Of a DNA stretch of 57,359 nt, positions 9,403 through 17,033 are shown one piece after another (the stretch's first letter is position 1; each line of letters begins with the position of its first letter). The DNA is from Azonexus sp. (GTDB lineage Bacteria; Pseudomonadota; Gammaproteobacteria; Burkholderiales; Rhodocyclaceae). Where the stretch lies: positions 1 to 57,359 of the forward strand of contig JAVBXO010000068.1 of the NCBI GenBank assembly GCA_030824535.1, read 5' to 3'. The notes below the pieces were generated by a model. That model saw nothing but the letters and a program-made list of their open reading frames with translations. It had not been told where the DNA came from and did no database searches. The position numbers were made by a program, and so were the translations under genes.

Positions 9403-9867
9403 TCAGCTTTCAAGCAGGCTGCGCAGCATCCAGGCGTTCTTTTCGTGGATCTGCATGCGTTGGGTCAGCAGGTCGGCGGTCGGCTCGTCGCCGGCCTTGT
9501 CGACCAGCGGGAAGATGCTGCGGGCGGTCTTGGTCACGGCTTCCTGGCCGGCGACCAGTTGCCGGATCATGTCCTCGGCCGAGACCTTACCTTCGCTTTC
9601 CTTGATCACCGTCAGCTGGGCAAACTCGCGGTAGGTGCCAGGGGCGGCGACGCCCAGCGCGCGGATGCGTTCGGCGATCAGGTCGAGCGCGTTCCACAGT
9701 TCGGTGTACTGGTCCATGAACATCACGTGCAAGGTGTTGAACATCGGGCCGGTGACGTTCCAGTGGAAATTGTGGGTCTTGAGGTAGAGGGTGAAGGAGT
9801 CTGCCAGCAGGTGTGACAGCCCGTCGGCGATTTTTTCACGATCTTTCTTGCTGATGCCGATGTCCAT
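9403..9867 (-). CDS. dps: Dps-family DNA-binding ferritin
   Basis: Dps forms a 12-subunit shell that oxidises and stores iron with H2O2 and shields DNA during oxidative stress. The 154-residue length is normal. The ferroxidase ligands are visible in [13 protein letters not shown] (His near 32) and [18 protein letters not shown] (Asp and Glu near 51-66). The N-terminus is short with a few Lys, so DNA binding may be modest. AAGGAG lies 7 bases before the ATG. The promoter is directly preceded by a four-block OxyR-type site, matching peroxide induction. The gene sits between the two halves of a TRAP transporter. Confidence 0.93.
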   Translation of the reverse strand: MDIGISKKDREKIADGLSHLLADSFTLYLKTHNFHWNVTGPMFNTLHVMFMDQYTELWNALDLIAERIRALGVAAPGTYREFAQLTVIKESEGKVSAEDMIRQLVAGQEAVTKTARSIFPLVDKAGDEPTADLLTQRMQIHEKNAWMLRSLLES

Positions 9868-9930
9868 TTTTCGCTCCTTTGCGATGATTGATCCTGGGCT
9901 GAAATGTCAGCCTGCCTGAACCATGTGTCG

Positions 9931-9960
9931 AGTATGGTGCGCGGCCAGATAAGGGGCCAA
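9931..9960 (-). promoter_or_regulatory. Putative sigma-70 promoter of dps
   Basis: On the minus strand TTGGCC (9955-9960) is followed after 18 bases by CATACT (9931-9936). The start would lie about 55 bases before the dps ATG. The -35 box directly touches the OxyR-type site at 9960-9996, the arrangement expected for an OxyR-activated promoter. Confidence 0.55.
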
Positions 9961-9996
9961 TCGATTGCAACGATGCTGGCGATAGGTCTGGCCTAT
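9960..9996 (-). promoter_or_regulatory. OxyR-type operator upstream of dps
   Basis: Four tetramers appear at exact 7-base spacing: ATCG (9960-9963), CGAT (9971-9974), ATAG (9982-9985) and CTAT (9993-9996). This matches the OxyR consensus ATAG-N7-CTAT-N7-ATAG-N7-CTAT at 14 of 16 block positions, and the secondary T and A positions inside the blocks mostly agree. The site abuts the dps -35 box. No oxyR gene is in the window. Confidence 0.75.
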
Positions 9997-10000
9997 CGCA

Positions 10001-10033
10001 AAAAAGAGGGCGGGGAAAATTCCCCGCCCTCTT
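10001..10033 (-). terminator. Terminator of the dctQM operon
   Basis: AAGAGGGCGGGGA at 10004-10016 pairs perfectly with TCCCCGCCCTCTT at 10021-10033. Read on the minus strand the stem is followed by a T-run (A at 10000-10005). It lies 25 bases after the dctM stop and just before the OxyR-type site of dps. Confidence 0.9.
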
Positions 10034-10057
10034 TAAATTACCGGCTTGTTTGTGGTG

Positions 10058-11524
10058 CTACTTGTTTTCGCTCTGCATGTTTTTCAGCAATTCGGAGGCC
10101 GCGTCCTGGCTGCTGTTTTCATTCCCGCCGTTGTTCTGGTCGCGCATCAGCGATTCGAGATCAACCTCGCCTTGCTGCTCCATCTGGGCCTTGGCGACCG
10201 GATCGCCGTAGCTGACGATGTTCGGGAAGACGATGATGATCGCCACCATGATGATCTGGATACAGACGAAGGGAATGGCGCCCCAGTAGATATCCGTGGT
10301 CTTGACCGAGGGCGGGGCGACCGAGCGCAGGTAGAACAGCGCAAAGCCGAAGGGTGGGTGCATGAAGGAGGTCTGCATGTTGACCGCCAGCAATACGCCG
10401 AACCACACCAGGTCGATGCCCAGCTTGTCCGCCACCGGCGCCAGCAGCGGCACGATGATGAAGGACAGCTCGAAGAAGTCGAGGAAGAAGGCCAGCACGA
10501 AGACCAGGATGTTGACCACGATCAGGAAGCCCATCTGGCCGCCGGGCAGACCGAGCAGCAGATGTTCAACCCACAGGTCACCATTGACTGCACGGAAGAC
10601 CAGGCCGAAGACTGTCGAACCGACGAGGATGAAGACGACGAAGGAGGACAGCTTGCCGGTCGTGGCCATGGCCTGCTTGAGCAGCTTCCAGTCGAGGCGG
10701 CGGCGGACCAGGGCCATGATCAGTGCGCCGGCTGCGCCCATGGCGCCGCCTTCGGTCGGCGTCGCGATGCCGAGGAAGATCGTGCCGAGGACCAGGAAGA
10801 TCAGCAGCAGTGGTGGCACCAGCGTGGTCAGCACGCGCACCAGCAGCTTCAGGCCGCGCAGGCTGCGGGCTTCGAGCGGCAGGGCCGGGCAGCTGGCCGG
10901 CTTGATGACCGAGAGAATGGCGACGTAGCCGACATAGAGTGTGGTCAGCACCAGGCCGGGGATCATTGCGCCTTCGTACATGTCACCGACCGATTTGCCG
11001 AGCTGGTCGGCCATGATGATCAGCACCAGCGACGGTGGGATGATCTGTGCCAGCGTGCCGGAGGCGGCGATGACGCCGGCAGCCAGGCGCTTGTCGTAGC
11101 CGTAGCGGAGCATGATCGGCAGCGAGATCAGGCCCATCGAGATCACCGACGCGGCAACCACACCGGTCGTTGCGGCGAGCAGGGCGCCGACGAAGATCAC
11201 GGCATAGGCCAGGCCGCCACGCATCGGGCCGAACAACTGGCCGATGGTGTCGAGCAGATCCTCGGCCATGCCCGAGCGTTCAAGAATCAGTCCCATGAAG
11301 GTGAAGAAGGGAATGGCCAGCAGCGTGTCGTTGGCCATGATGCCGAAAATGCGTTCGGGCAGGGCCTGGAACAGTGCCGGCGTGAGCAGGCCGAGTTCAA
11401 TGCCGATCAGGCCGAAGACGATGCCGTTGGCTGCCAGCGCAAAAGCCACCGGGTAGCCGAAGAGCAGGAAGAGGACGAGGGCGCCGAACATCAGCGGCGC
11501 CATGTTGCCGATGATCCATTCCAT
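10058..11524 (-). CDS. dctM: TRAP transporter large permease subunit (DctM family)
   Basis: DctM is the sodium-driven transport subunit of a TRAP system in the inner membrane. The 488-residue protein is hydrophobic throughout, with about 12 membrane segments, starting at LMFGALVLFLLFGYPVAFALA. Family motifs include FFTFMGLILERSGMAEDLL near residue 95 and GVVAASVISMGLISLPIML near 140, which line the ion and substrate path. The C-terminal tail from about residue 455 is unusually long, polar and Gln/Asn-rich. The ATG overlaps the dctQ stop by one base (TAATG), so the two subunits are coupled. A strong terminator follows. Confidence 0.93.
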   Translation of the reverse strand: MEWIIGNMAPLMFGALVLFLLFGYPVAFALAANGIVFGLIGIELGLLTPALFQALPERIFGIMANDTLLAIPFFTFMGLILERSGMAEDLLDTIGQLFGPMRGGLAYAVIFVGALLAATTGVVAASVISMGLISLPIMLRYGYDKRLAAGVIAASGTLAQIIPPSLVLIIMADQLGKSVGDMYEGAMIPGLVLTTLYVGYVAILSVIKPASCPALPLEARSLRGLKLLVRVLTTLVPPLLLIFLVLGTIFLGIATPTEGGAMGAAGALIMALVRRRLDWKLLKQAMATTGKLSSFVVFILVGSTVFGLVFRAVNGDLWVEHLLLGLPGGQMGFLIVVNILVFVLAFFLDFFELSFIIVPLLAPVADKLGIDLVWFGVLLAVNMQTSFMHPPFGFALFYLRSVAPPSVKTTDIYWGAIPFVCIQIIMVAIIIVFPNIVSYGDPVAKAQMEQQGEVDLESLMRDQNNGGNENSSQDAASELLKNMQSENK

Positions 11525-12117
11525 TATTTGGCCTCCTTGGCTTTGGCGGCAGCGATGGCAGCAGCCAGTTCTTCTTCCGGGGTGGGGGCCTGTTCCTTGA
11601 GGTTGGGGTCGCCAATCAGGCCCTGCAGGAAGGCGATGCGTTTGATCAGTTCGGAGATGCCCTGCAGCGCCAGCAGCGTGAAGCCGATGGGCAGCAGCGC
11701 TTTGACCGGCCAGCGGATCAGGCCGCCGGCGTTGGCCGACATTTCATTGATCTTGTAGGATTCGGCAATCAGCGGCATCGATAGCCAGAGGACGGTGATG
11801 ACCATGGGCAGCAGGAAAAACAGCGTGCCGATGATGTCGATGACCGCCAGACCGCGCGGCGAGAACCTGCTTGACAGCACATCGATGCGTACATGCTCGT
11901 TTTTTTGCAGGGTATAGGGGGCGCAGAGCAGGAAAACGGCGGCAAACAAGTACCACTGGATTTCCAGCAGGCCATTGGAGCTGTAGTTGAAAATGAAACG
12001 CACGCTGGCGTTGCCGGCGCTGATGATGGTCATGGCCAGCACCAGCCAGAACGCGCCTTTGCCGACACGCTCATTAAGCGTGTCGATGAGCTGCGAGAGC
12101 TTGAGCAGAAGGGTCAC
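11524..12117 (-). CDS. dctQ: TRAP transporter small permease subunit (DctQ family)
   Basis: DctQ is the small four-helix membrane partner of DctM. The GTG at 12117, with GAGGAG about 8 bases upstream, gives 197 residues. Membrane segments are visible near residues 20-38, 47-70, 88-110 and 130-155, with the family NASVRFIFNYSSNGLLEIQWYL motif broken by the first turn. The C-terminus carries an Ala/Lys/Glu tail (EEELAAAIAAAKAKEAK). The open frame continues far upstream through glyA and the mutase gene, but that part is antisense noise. dctQ leads the QM operon; the binding protein is encoded separately on the opposite strand. Confidence 0.88.
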   Translation of the reverse strand: MTLLLKLSQLIDTLNERVGKGAFWLVLAMTIISAGNASVRFIFNYSSNGLLEIQWYLFAAVFLLCAPYTLQKNEHVRIDVLSSRFSPRGLAVIDIIGTLFFLLPMVITVLWLSMPLIAESYKINEMSANAGGLIRWPVKALLPIGFTLLALQGISELIKRIAFLQGLIGDPNLKEQAPTPEEELAAAIAAAKAKEAK

Positions 12118-12144
12118 GAATTGTTCTCCTCGGTTGATAGAATG

Positions 12145-12166
12145 CCCGACTTCTGGAGTGGTCGGG
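12145..12166. promoter_or_regulatory. Inverted repeat in the divergent dctQ/mutase spacer
   Basis: CCCGAC at 12145-12150 and GTCGGG at 12161-12166 are inverted repeats 28 bases upstream of the dctQ GTG. The position suits an operator or a 5' leader hairpin for the QM operon. It shares no clear sequence with the inverted repeat upstream of dctP. Confidence 0.3.
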
Positions 12167-12219
12167 GTTGAATGAAAATCCCACGTCGCTGAATTTACAT
12201 CGAAGGTAATAGACAGAAC

Positions 12220-12876
12220 ATGGTGGAAATCCCTACAACTCAAGCGACCCGTATTTGCCTCGTGCGCCACGGGGAAACCGAATGGAATGCCGAGCGGCGC
12301 ATCCAGGGGCAGATCGACATCGGCTTGAACGACATCGGTCGGCACCAGGCCGAGGCAGCCGGGCGCTGGCTGCAGGGGGCCGGCATCGCGGCCTTGTACA
12401 GCAGTGATCTCAAGCGGGCCTGGACGACGGCTGAAGCCATTGGCCGGGCTCTGGGCCTGACGCCGCAAGCCGTGCCGGAGATGCGCGAGCGGCGCTACGG
12501 CATTTTCGAAGGCCTGACCTATGCCGAAGCGCACACCCGTTACCCCGAGGGCTATGCCGCTTTCGAGGGGCGCAATGCCGATTACGCTTTCGAAAACGGC
12601 GAAAGCCTGAGCGTGATGTTTGCCCGCGTGACCGGCAAGCTCAAGGAAATTGCCGCGGCGCATCCGGGGCAGAATGTGGTCGTGGTGCTGCATGGCGGCG
12701 TGCTCGATGTGATCAATCGCTTTGTTCGGGGCAATCCGCTGGAAATGCCGCGCGACTTCCTGATTCCGAATGCCGGCATCAACTGGATTACTGCGGTCAA
12801 CGGGGTCTGGCACCTCGAATCCTGGGGCGAAACCGCGCATCTTGAACCGGGGGCGTTGGACGAACTGCCTTCGTGA
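12220..12876 (+). CDS. Histidine phosphatase-family protein (phosphoglycerate mutase-like)
   Basis: The 218-residue protein belongs to the two-histidine phosphatase superfamily. The phosphorylated His lies in CLVRHGETEWN near residue 16, the acid residue in RERRYGIFEGLTY near 92, and the second His in VVLHGGVLD near 155. Such GpmB-like proteins are often general phosphatases, sometimes acting on sugar phosphates or on cobalamin or riboflavin precursors, not true glycolytic mutases. The next gene is glyA, whose promoter lies at the end of this gene, so the two may be only partly co-regulated. Exact substrate cannot be set from sequence. Confidence 0.85.
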   Translation: MVEIPTTQATRICLVRHGETEWNAERRIQGQIDIGLNDIGRHQAEAAGRWLQGAGIAALYSSDLKRAWTTAEAIGRALGLTPQAVPEMRERRYGIFEGLTYAEAHTRYPEGYAAFEGRNADYAFENGESLSVMFARVTGKLKEIAAAHPGQNVVVVLHGGVLDVINRFVRGNPLEMPRDFLIPNAGINWITAVNGVWHLESWGETAHLEPGALDELPS

Positions 12877-12882
12877 TAAAAT
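12856..12882 (+). promoter_or_regulatory. Extended -10 promoter for glyA
   Basis: TTGGAC (12856-12861) and TGATAAAAT (12874-12882, extended -10) are separated by 15 bases and overlap the stop of the upstream phosphatase gene. The start would fall near 12889, some 27 bases before the glyA ATG. Confidence 0.55.
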
Positions 12883-12915
12883 CCCACCCCTTTTCAATGG
12901 CTTGAGGCATTCCCC

Positions 12916-14166
12916 ATGTTTTCCGCGAAAGACACCCTGGCAACCGTTGACTCCGAACTCTGGCAGGCCGTACAGGCCGAGAACCAGCGTCAGGAAGACC
13001 ACATCGAACTGATCGCGTCCGAAAACTACGTCAGCAAGGCCGTCATGGAAGCCCAAGGCTCCCAGCTGACCAACAAGTACGCCGAAGGTTATCCGGGCAA
13101 GCGTTACTACGGTGGTTGCGAGCATGTCGACGTCGTTGAGCAGATCGCCATCGACCGCCTGAAGTCCCTGTTCGGCGCTGATGCCGCCAATGTCCAGCCG
13201 AATTCCGGTTCGCAGGCCAACCAGGCCGTGCTGATGGCCTTCGCCAAGCCGGGCGACACGATCATGGGCATGAGCCTGGCCGAAGGGGGTCACCTGACCC
13301 ACGGCATGCCGCTGAACATGTCCGGCAAGTGGTTCAACGTCGTTTCCTATGGCCTCGATGCCAATGAAGCGATTGACTACGACAAGATGGAAGCCCTGGC
13401 CCGCGAGCACAAGCCGAAGATCATCGTTGCCGGTGCTTCCGCCTACGCCCTGCGCATCGACTGGGAACGCTTTGCCAAGGTGGCCAAGGAAGTCGGCGCG
13501 ATTTTCTGGGTCGACATGGCGCACTACGCCGGCCTGATCGCCGCTGGTTTCTACCCGAATCCGGTGCCTTTCGCCGATGTCGTGACTTCGACCACGCACA
13601 AGACCCTGCGCGGCCCGCGCGGCGGCGTGATCCTGATGAAGGCCGAACACGAGAAGGCGATCAATTCCGCCATCTTCCCCGGCCTGCAGGGTGGCCCGCT
13701 GATGCATGTGATCGCCGCCAAGGCCGTCGCTTTCAAGGAAGCCGCAACGCCGGAATTCCGCAACTATCAGGAACAGGTCATCAACAACGCCCGCGTGATG
13801 TCCCGCGTGCTGGGTGAAGAACGTGGCCTGCGCATCGTTTCCGGTCGTACCGAAAGCCACGTCTTCCTCGTCGACCTGCAGCCGAAGAAGCTCACCGGCA
13901 AGGAAGCCGAAGCCGCGCTGGGCCGTGCCCACATCACGGTCAACAAGAACGGCATCCCGAACGACCCGCAGAAGCCGTTTGTCACCTCCGGCATCCGTAT
14001 CGGCTCGCCGGCGATGACGACGCGTGGTTTCACCGAGATCGAAGCCGAACAGATCGCCCACCTGATCGCCGACGTGCTCGACGCACCGAACGACGAAGCA
14101 GTTGCCGCCACGGTGCGCGAAAAGGTTTCGGCCCTGTGCAAGCGCTTCCCGGTTTACGGGGCCTAA
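12916..14166 (+). CDS. glyA: Serine hydroxymethyltransferase
   Basis: GlyA converts serine and tetrahydrofolate to glycine and methylene-tetrahydrofolate with pyridoxal phosphate, feeding one-carbon units to ThyA. The 416-residue length is normal. The PLP lysine is in [16 protein letters not shown] near residue 229, and other motifs are [13 protein letters not shown] near 31, [15 protein letters not shown] near 55 and HYAGLIAAG near 203. It has its own likely promoter and is followed by nrdR after a short repeat-filled spacer. The combination with nrdR and ribD is common in betaproteobacteria. Confidence 0.97.
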   Translation: MFSAKDTLATVDSELWQAVQAENQRQEDHIELIASENYVSKAVMEAQGSQLTNKYAEGYPGKRYYGGCEHVDVVEQIAIDRLKSLFGADAANVQPNSGSQANQAVLMAFAKPGDTIMGMSLAEGGHLTHGMPLNMSGKWFNVVSYGLDANEAIDYDKMEALAREHKPKIIVAGASAYALRIDWERFAKVAKEVGAIFWVDMAHYAGLIAAGFYPNPVPFADVVTSTTHKTLRGPRGGVILMKAEHEKAINSAIFPGLQGGPLMHVIAAKAVAFKEAATPEFRNYQEQVINNARVMSRVLGEERGLRIVSGRTESHVFLVDLQPKKLTGKEAEAALGRAHITVNKNGIPNDPQKPFVTSGIRIGSPAMTTRGFTEIEAEQIAHLIADVLDAPNDEAVAATVREKVSALCKRFPVYGA

Positions 14167-14182
14167 GCAGGATCCAGGATTC

Positions 14183-14236
14183 AGGATCGAGCTGCCAGCA
14201 AAGGCACTCGATCCTCGATCCTCGATCCTCGATCCT
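14183..14236 (+). repeat. CGATCCT heptamer element, copy A (glyA-nrdR spacer)
   Basis: Four head-to-tail CGATCCT units occupy 14209-14236. Upstream, AGGATCGAG (14183-14191) pairs with CTCGATCCT (14207-14215) around a TGCC/GGCA inner stem, so the unit can fold as a hairpin. The last heptamer ends 3 bases before the nrdR ATG, leaving no purine-rich ribosome site. A second copy lies at 16541-16612. Confidence 0.8.
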
Positions 14237-14239
14237 TAT

Positions 14240-14710
14240 ATGAAATGTCCTTTCTGCGGTCATGACGAAACAGCTGTCGTCGATACCCGTCTTTCCGACG
14301 AGGGCGATATCGTTCGTCGCCGCAGGAAGTGCAATGTCTGCGACAAGCGCTTTACTACCTACGAGCGGGCGGAAATTCGCCTGCCGCAGGTGGTCAAGAA
14401 AAACGGTTCGCGGACCGAGTTTTCCCGCGACAAGCTGCGCGCCAGTTTCGAGCTGGCTTTGCGCAAGCGTTCGGTATCGACTGAGCTGGTCGATGCTGCG
14501 ATTGTTGAAATCGAAGAAAAATTGCTCTCGGCCGGCATGCGCGAAGTCAGTTCGCAGCAAGTGGGTGAGTTGGTGATGGCCGAGCTGAAGAAGCTCGACA
14601 AGGTTGCCTATATTCGCTTCGCTTCGGTTTATCGCAATTTTGAAGACGTGGATGCCTTTTCCAAGGCCATCCGCGAAGTTTCCCCATCGACGCCCCGCAA
14701 AAAACCATGA
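14240..14710 (+). CDS. nrdR: Transcriptional repressor NrdR
   Basis: NrdR binds ATP/dATP and represses ribonucleotide reductase genes. The ATG at 14240 gives 156 residues and the usual start [11 protein letters not shown]. The zinc ribbon uses the pairs CPFC near residue 3 and CNVC near 31, followed by RRRRKC and the ATP-cone domain (residues about 49-139, LPQVVKKNG onward). Upstream in-frame codons run through the repeat and are rejected. No Shine-Dalgarno sequence is present; the heptamer repeat ends three bases before the ATG. The stop overlaps the ribD ATG (ATGA), so nrdR and ribD are coupled. Confidence 0.95.
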   Translation: MKCPFCGHDETAVVDTRLSDEGDIVRRRRKCNVCDKRFTTYERAEIRLPQVVKKNGSRTEFSRDKLRASFELALRKRSVSTELVDAAIVEIEEKLLSAGMREVSSQQVGELVMAELKKLDKVAYIRFASVYRNFEDVDAFSKAIREVSPSTPRKKP

Positions 14711-15795
14711 GTTTTACCGCCGTCGACCACGGCATGATGGCGCGCGCGCTGCAACTCGCCGAGCGTGGCCTATGGACGACCTCGCCCAACCCGCGCGTCG
14801 GCTGCGTGCTGCTGCGCGACGGCGAGATCGTAGGTGAGGGCTGGCACGAAAAAGCCGGCGAGGCGCATGCCGAAGTTCATGCCTTGCGCGCGGCCGGCGA
14901 GCGGGCGCGTGGCGCTACCGCTTACGTCACGCTCGAGCCCTGCAGTCATCACGGCCGCACGCCACCCTGTGCCGAAGCGCTGATTGCTGCCGGTGTCAGT
15001 CGCGTCGTCGCGGCGATGACCGACCCTAATCCCCTGGTCGCCGGGCGCGGGCTGGCGCTGTTGCAGGCGGCGGGCATGGCTGCAGCCAGTGGCCTGCTGG
15101 AAAACGAAGCGCGCGAACTGAATATCGGTTTTGTCTCGCGCATGACCCGTGGTCGTCCGTGGTTGCGCCTGAAGGCGGCCGCCAGTCTGGATGGCAAGAC
15201 GGCGCTGAATAATGGCCTCAGCCAGTGGATCACCGGGCCGGAGGCGCGGCGTGATGGTCATCGCTGGCGGGCGCGGGCTTGCGCGATTCTGACCGGTATC
15301 GGCACGGTACGCGACGATGATCCGAGTCTGACGGTGCGCGATGTCGAAACGACACGTCAGCCCTTGCGCGTCATCGTCGATAGTCGCCTCGAAACCCCGT
15401 TGACCGCAAAAATCCTGCAAGGTGGTCCAGTTTTGATCGCTGCTGCGGTCGACGATGAAAAACGGGCAAAAATGCTCCGCGCGGCGGGTGCCGACATACT
15501 GGTTTTGCCCAATCCCCAGGGTAAGGTTGAGTTGCCGGCGCTGCTGGCGGAGCTGGGCCGGCGCGGCATCAACGAAGTGCATGCAGAAGCCGGTTTCAAG
15601 CTCAATGGCTCCTTGCTGCGCGAAGGCCTGGTCGACGAGTTCCTGCTCTATTTCGCCCCCTGCCTGATCGGCCACGAGGCCAGCGGCCTGTTCAACCTGC
15701 CGGAACTGGCTACGCTAGACGGCAAGCGCCAGCTGCAGATTCGTGATCTGCGTCAGCTTGGACAAGATATTCGCCTGATCGCACGGCCGAGTTAG
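14707..15795 (+). CDS. ribD: Bifunctional riboflavin biosynthesis deaminase/reductase RibD
   Basis: RibD deaminates then reduces the pyrimidine product of GTP cyclohydrolase II, two early steps to riboflavin. The 362-residue protein has an N-terminal deaminase with the zinc site HAEVHAL near residue 50 and [11 protein letters not shown] near 79, followed by an NADPH-dependent reductase from about residue 150 ([15 protein letters not shown]). It is translationally coupled to nrdR by an ATGA overlap. Its last 86 bases overlap the 3' end of the convergent moeB-like gene, an unusual tail-to-tail arrangement. No FMN riboswitch is visible. Identity is firm. Confidence 0.95.
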   Translation: MSFTAVDHGMMARALQLAERGLWTTSPNPRVGCVLLRDGEIVGEGWHEKAGEAHAEVHALRAAGERARGATAYVTLEPCSHHGRTPPCAEALIAAGVSRVVAAMTDPNPLVAGRGLALLQAAGMAAASGLLENEARELNIGFVSRMTRGRPWLRLKAAASLDGKTALNNGLSQWITGPEARRDGHRWRARACAILTGIGTVRDDDPSLTVRDVETTRQPLRVIVDSRLETPLTAKILQGGPVLIAAAVDDEKRAKMLRAAGADILVLPNPQGKVELPALLAELGRRGINEVHAEAGFKLNGSLLREGLVDEFLLYFAPCLIGHEASGLFNLPELATLDGKRQLQIRDLRQLGQDIRLIARPS

Positions 15796-16537
15796 GCCCA
15801 CAAACGGCGCAGCCGGGATCGCGGCGGAACTTCACGGTGCGCCATTCCATGCTCAATGCGTCGAGCAGCAGCAAGCGGCCGGTCAGCGATTCCCCGATGC
15901 CAGCCGCCAGCTTGAGTGCTTCGGCGGCCTGCATCGTGCCGATGATGCCGGTCAGCGGCGCAAAAACCCCCATGACCGCACAGCGCACTTCCTCGACATC
16001 CTCGGCCTCGGGAAACAGGCAGTGATAGCACGGCGAATCGTCGCGACTGAGGTCGTAGACGCTGATCTGGCCATCAAAGCGAATCGCCGCACCGGAAACC
16101 AGCGGTTTTTTATGATGCACACAAGCCCGGTTGATCGCATGCCGGGTGGTGAAGTTATCAGTGCAGTCCAGCACGATGTCGGCGCTTGCCACCAGCGCAT
16201 CCAGTTCGCTGCCGCCGAGGCGTTGTTGCAGTGGAACGATGGTAATTTCAGGATTGATCGCCGCCAGTGCCTGGCGACCGGATTCAGCCTTGGGCAGGCC
16301 GACGCGGTCCTGGGTATGGAGAATCTGGCGCTGCAGGTTGGTGAAATCGACGCTGTCGTCGTCAACCAGCGTGATTCGGCCAATCCCGGCGGAAGCCAGG
16401 TAGAGCGCTGCTGGTGAGCCCAAGCCACCAGCGCCAACGATCAATGCATGCGTCGAAAGAATGCGTTGCTGCCCTTCAATCCCCAGGGCATCAAGAAGAA
16501 TGTGGCGGCTATAGCGGAGAAGCTGGTCATCGGTCAT
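15710..16537 (-). CDS. Adenylyltransferase of the MoeB/ThiF (HesA) family
   Basis: Enzymes of this family adenylate the C-terminal glycine of a small sulfur carrier such as MoaD or ThiS. The 275-residue protein shows the nucleotide loop IVGAGGLGSPAALYLASAG near residue 34, the VDDDSVDFTNLQRQ segment near 58, DCTDNF near 125 and zinc-binding pairs CYHC near 170 and CAVC near 244. It could serve MoaD or ThiS. A 28-residue tail after the last zinc pair lies mostly inside ribD. No Shine-Dalgarno is seen; a heptamer repeat ends 3 bases before the ATG, as for nrdR. Confidence 0.88.
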   Translation of the reverse strand: MTDDQLLRYSRHILLDALGIEGQQRILSTHALIVGAGGLGSPAALYLASAGIGRITLVDDDSVDFTNLQRQILHTQDRVGLPKAESGRQALAAINPEITIVPLQQRLGGSELDALVASADIVLDCTDNFTTRHAINRACVHHKKPLVSGAAIRFDGQISVYDLSRDDSPCYHCLFPEAEDVEEVRCAVMGVFAPLTGIIGTMQAAEALKLAAGIGESLTGRLLLLDALSMEWRTVKFRRDPGCAVCGPNSAVRSGEYLVQADADHESAAGACRLA

Positions 16538-16540
16538 TTT

Positions 16541-16612
16541 AGGATCGAGGAGTTAGGATCGAGGATCGAGTTGCCTAGGAAACTCGATCCTAATGACTCA
16601 ATCCTCGATCCT
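16541..16612 (-). repeat. CGATCCT heptamer element, copy B (upstream of moeB-like gene)
   Basis: AGGATCGAGGA (16541-16551) pairs with TCCTCGATCCT (16602-16612), and an inner AGGATCGAG (16562-16570) pairs with CTCGATCCT (16583-16591), giving a two-tier hairpin. Read on the minus strand it ends with CGATCCT exactly 3 bases before the ATG, the same geometry as copy A before nrdR. Its other end overlaps the stop codon of the preceding gene by two bases. Confidence 0.8.
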
Positions 16613-17012
16613 ACTTATATTCCCGCCATTCCGGCGGGGTGTCGTCGTGGTCGCCGTGAGGATGATGGCCCCAGGCCTGGACGTAGGCTTCTTGCGAAGA
16701 GCGTTTGAGGCGTTTCTCGGGGGCGCCGACGTTGTGCAGCTGGGTGTCCTCGACGTAGTAGATCAAGGCCCGCGTCAGCTTGGTCAGCAGCGTGTTGTCG
16801 AGGTGGTAGCCCTTGTCGACCAGATGTTCGTCAAGTTCGCGCAAGGTATGCTGCTGGAGGTCATAGCTGACCCCCAGCGAGCGGTTCTCGAGTTTTGCCT
16901 GGACGGCGACGTCTTCCAGATGCTTGAGATCGTCGGCGGCCTCGGGTACCTGTCCTGGCGGAAACTTTGAAAACAGGATTTCCCGATTTTTTTTCAGTTC
17001 AGTGCCGGACAT
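16611..17012 (-). CDS. Conserved hypothetical protein, 133 residues
   Basis: I do not recognise a named family. The protein is soluble, charged and predicted mainly helical up to about residue 105, with a Leu-rich middle (DLQQHTLRELDEHLVDKG). The tail is His- and Asp-rich (WGHHPHGDHDD) and could bind metal. Of two adjacent ATGs the inner one at 17012 has the better spacing to GGGAGGG. The gene lies between ctpA and the moeB-like gene in a minus-strand run, with 18 bases to the ctpA stop and the heptamer element right after its own stop. Confidence 0.65.
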   Translation of the reverse strand: MSGTELKKNREILFSKFPPGQVPEAADDLKHLEDVAVQAKLENRSLGVSYDLQQHTLRELDEHLVDKGYHLDNTLLTKLTRALIYYVEDTQLHNVGAPEKRLKRSSQEAYVQAWGHHPHGDHDDTPPEWREYK

Positions 17013-17033
17013 CATCCCTCCCGGTGAGTATTC

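Noticed and set aside
7275-9413. 712-residue open frame on the minus strand opposite pmbA and dctP
   Set aside because: It is antisense to two well-supported genes and its product has no fold-like pattern; high GC at third positions makes such shadows common.
10046-11758. 570-residue plus-strand frame opposite dctM
   Set aside because: The product is dominated by Gln, His, Asp and Arg from reading a membrane protein gene backwards; no ribosome site and no family features.
12118-14061. Long N-terminal extension of dctQ through glyA and the mutase gene
   Set aside because: DctQ proteins have about 160-200 residues; the GTG at 12117 has a good ribosome site and the extension is antisense to two firm genes.
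14167-14239. CRISPR array, because of tandem short repeats
   Set aside because: The units are 7 bases and directly abutting without spacers, and no cas genes are near.
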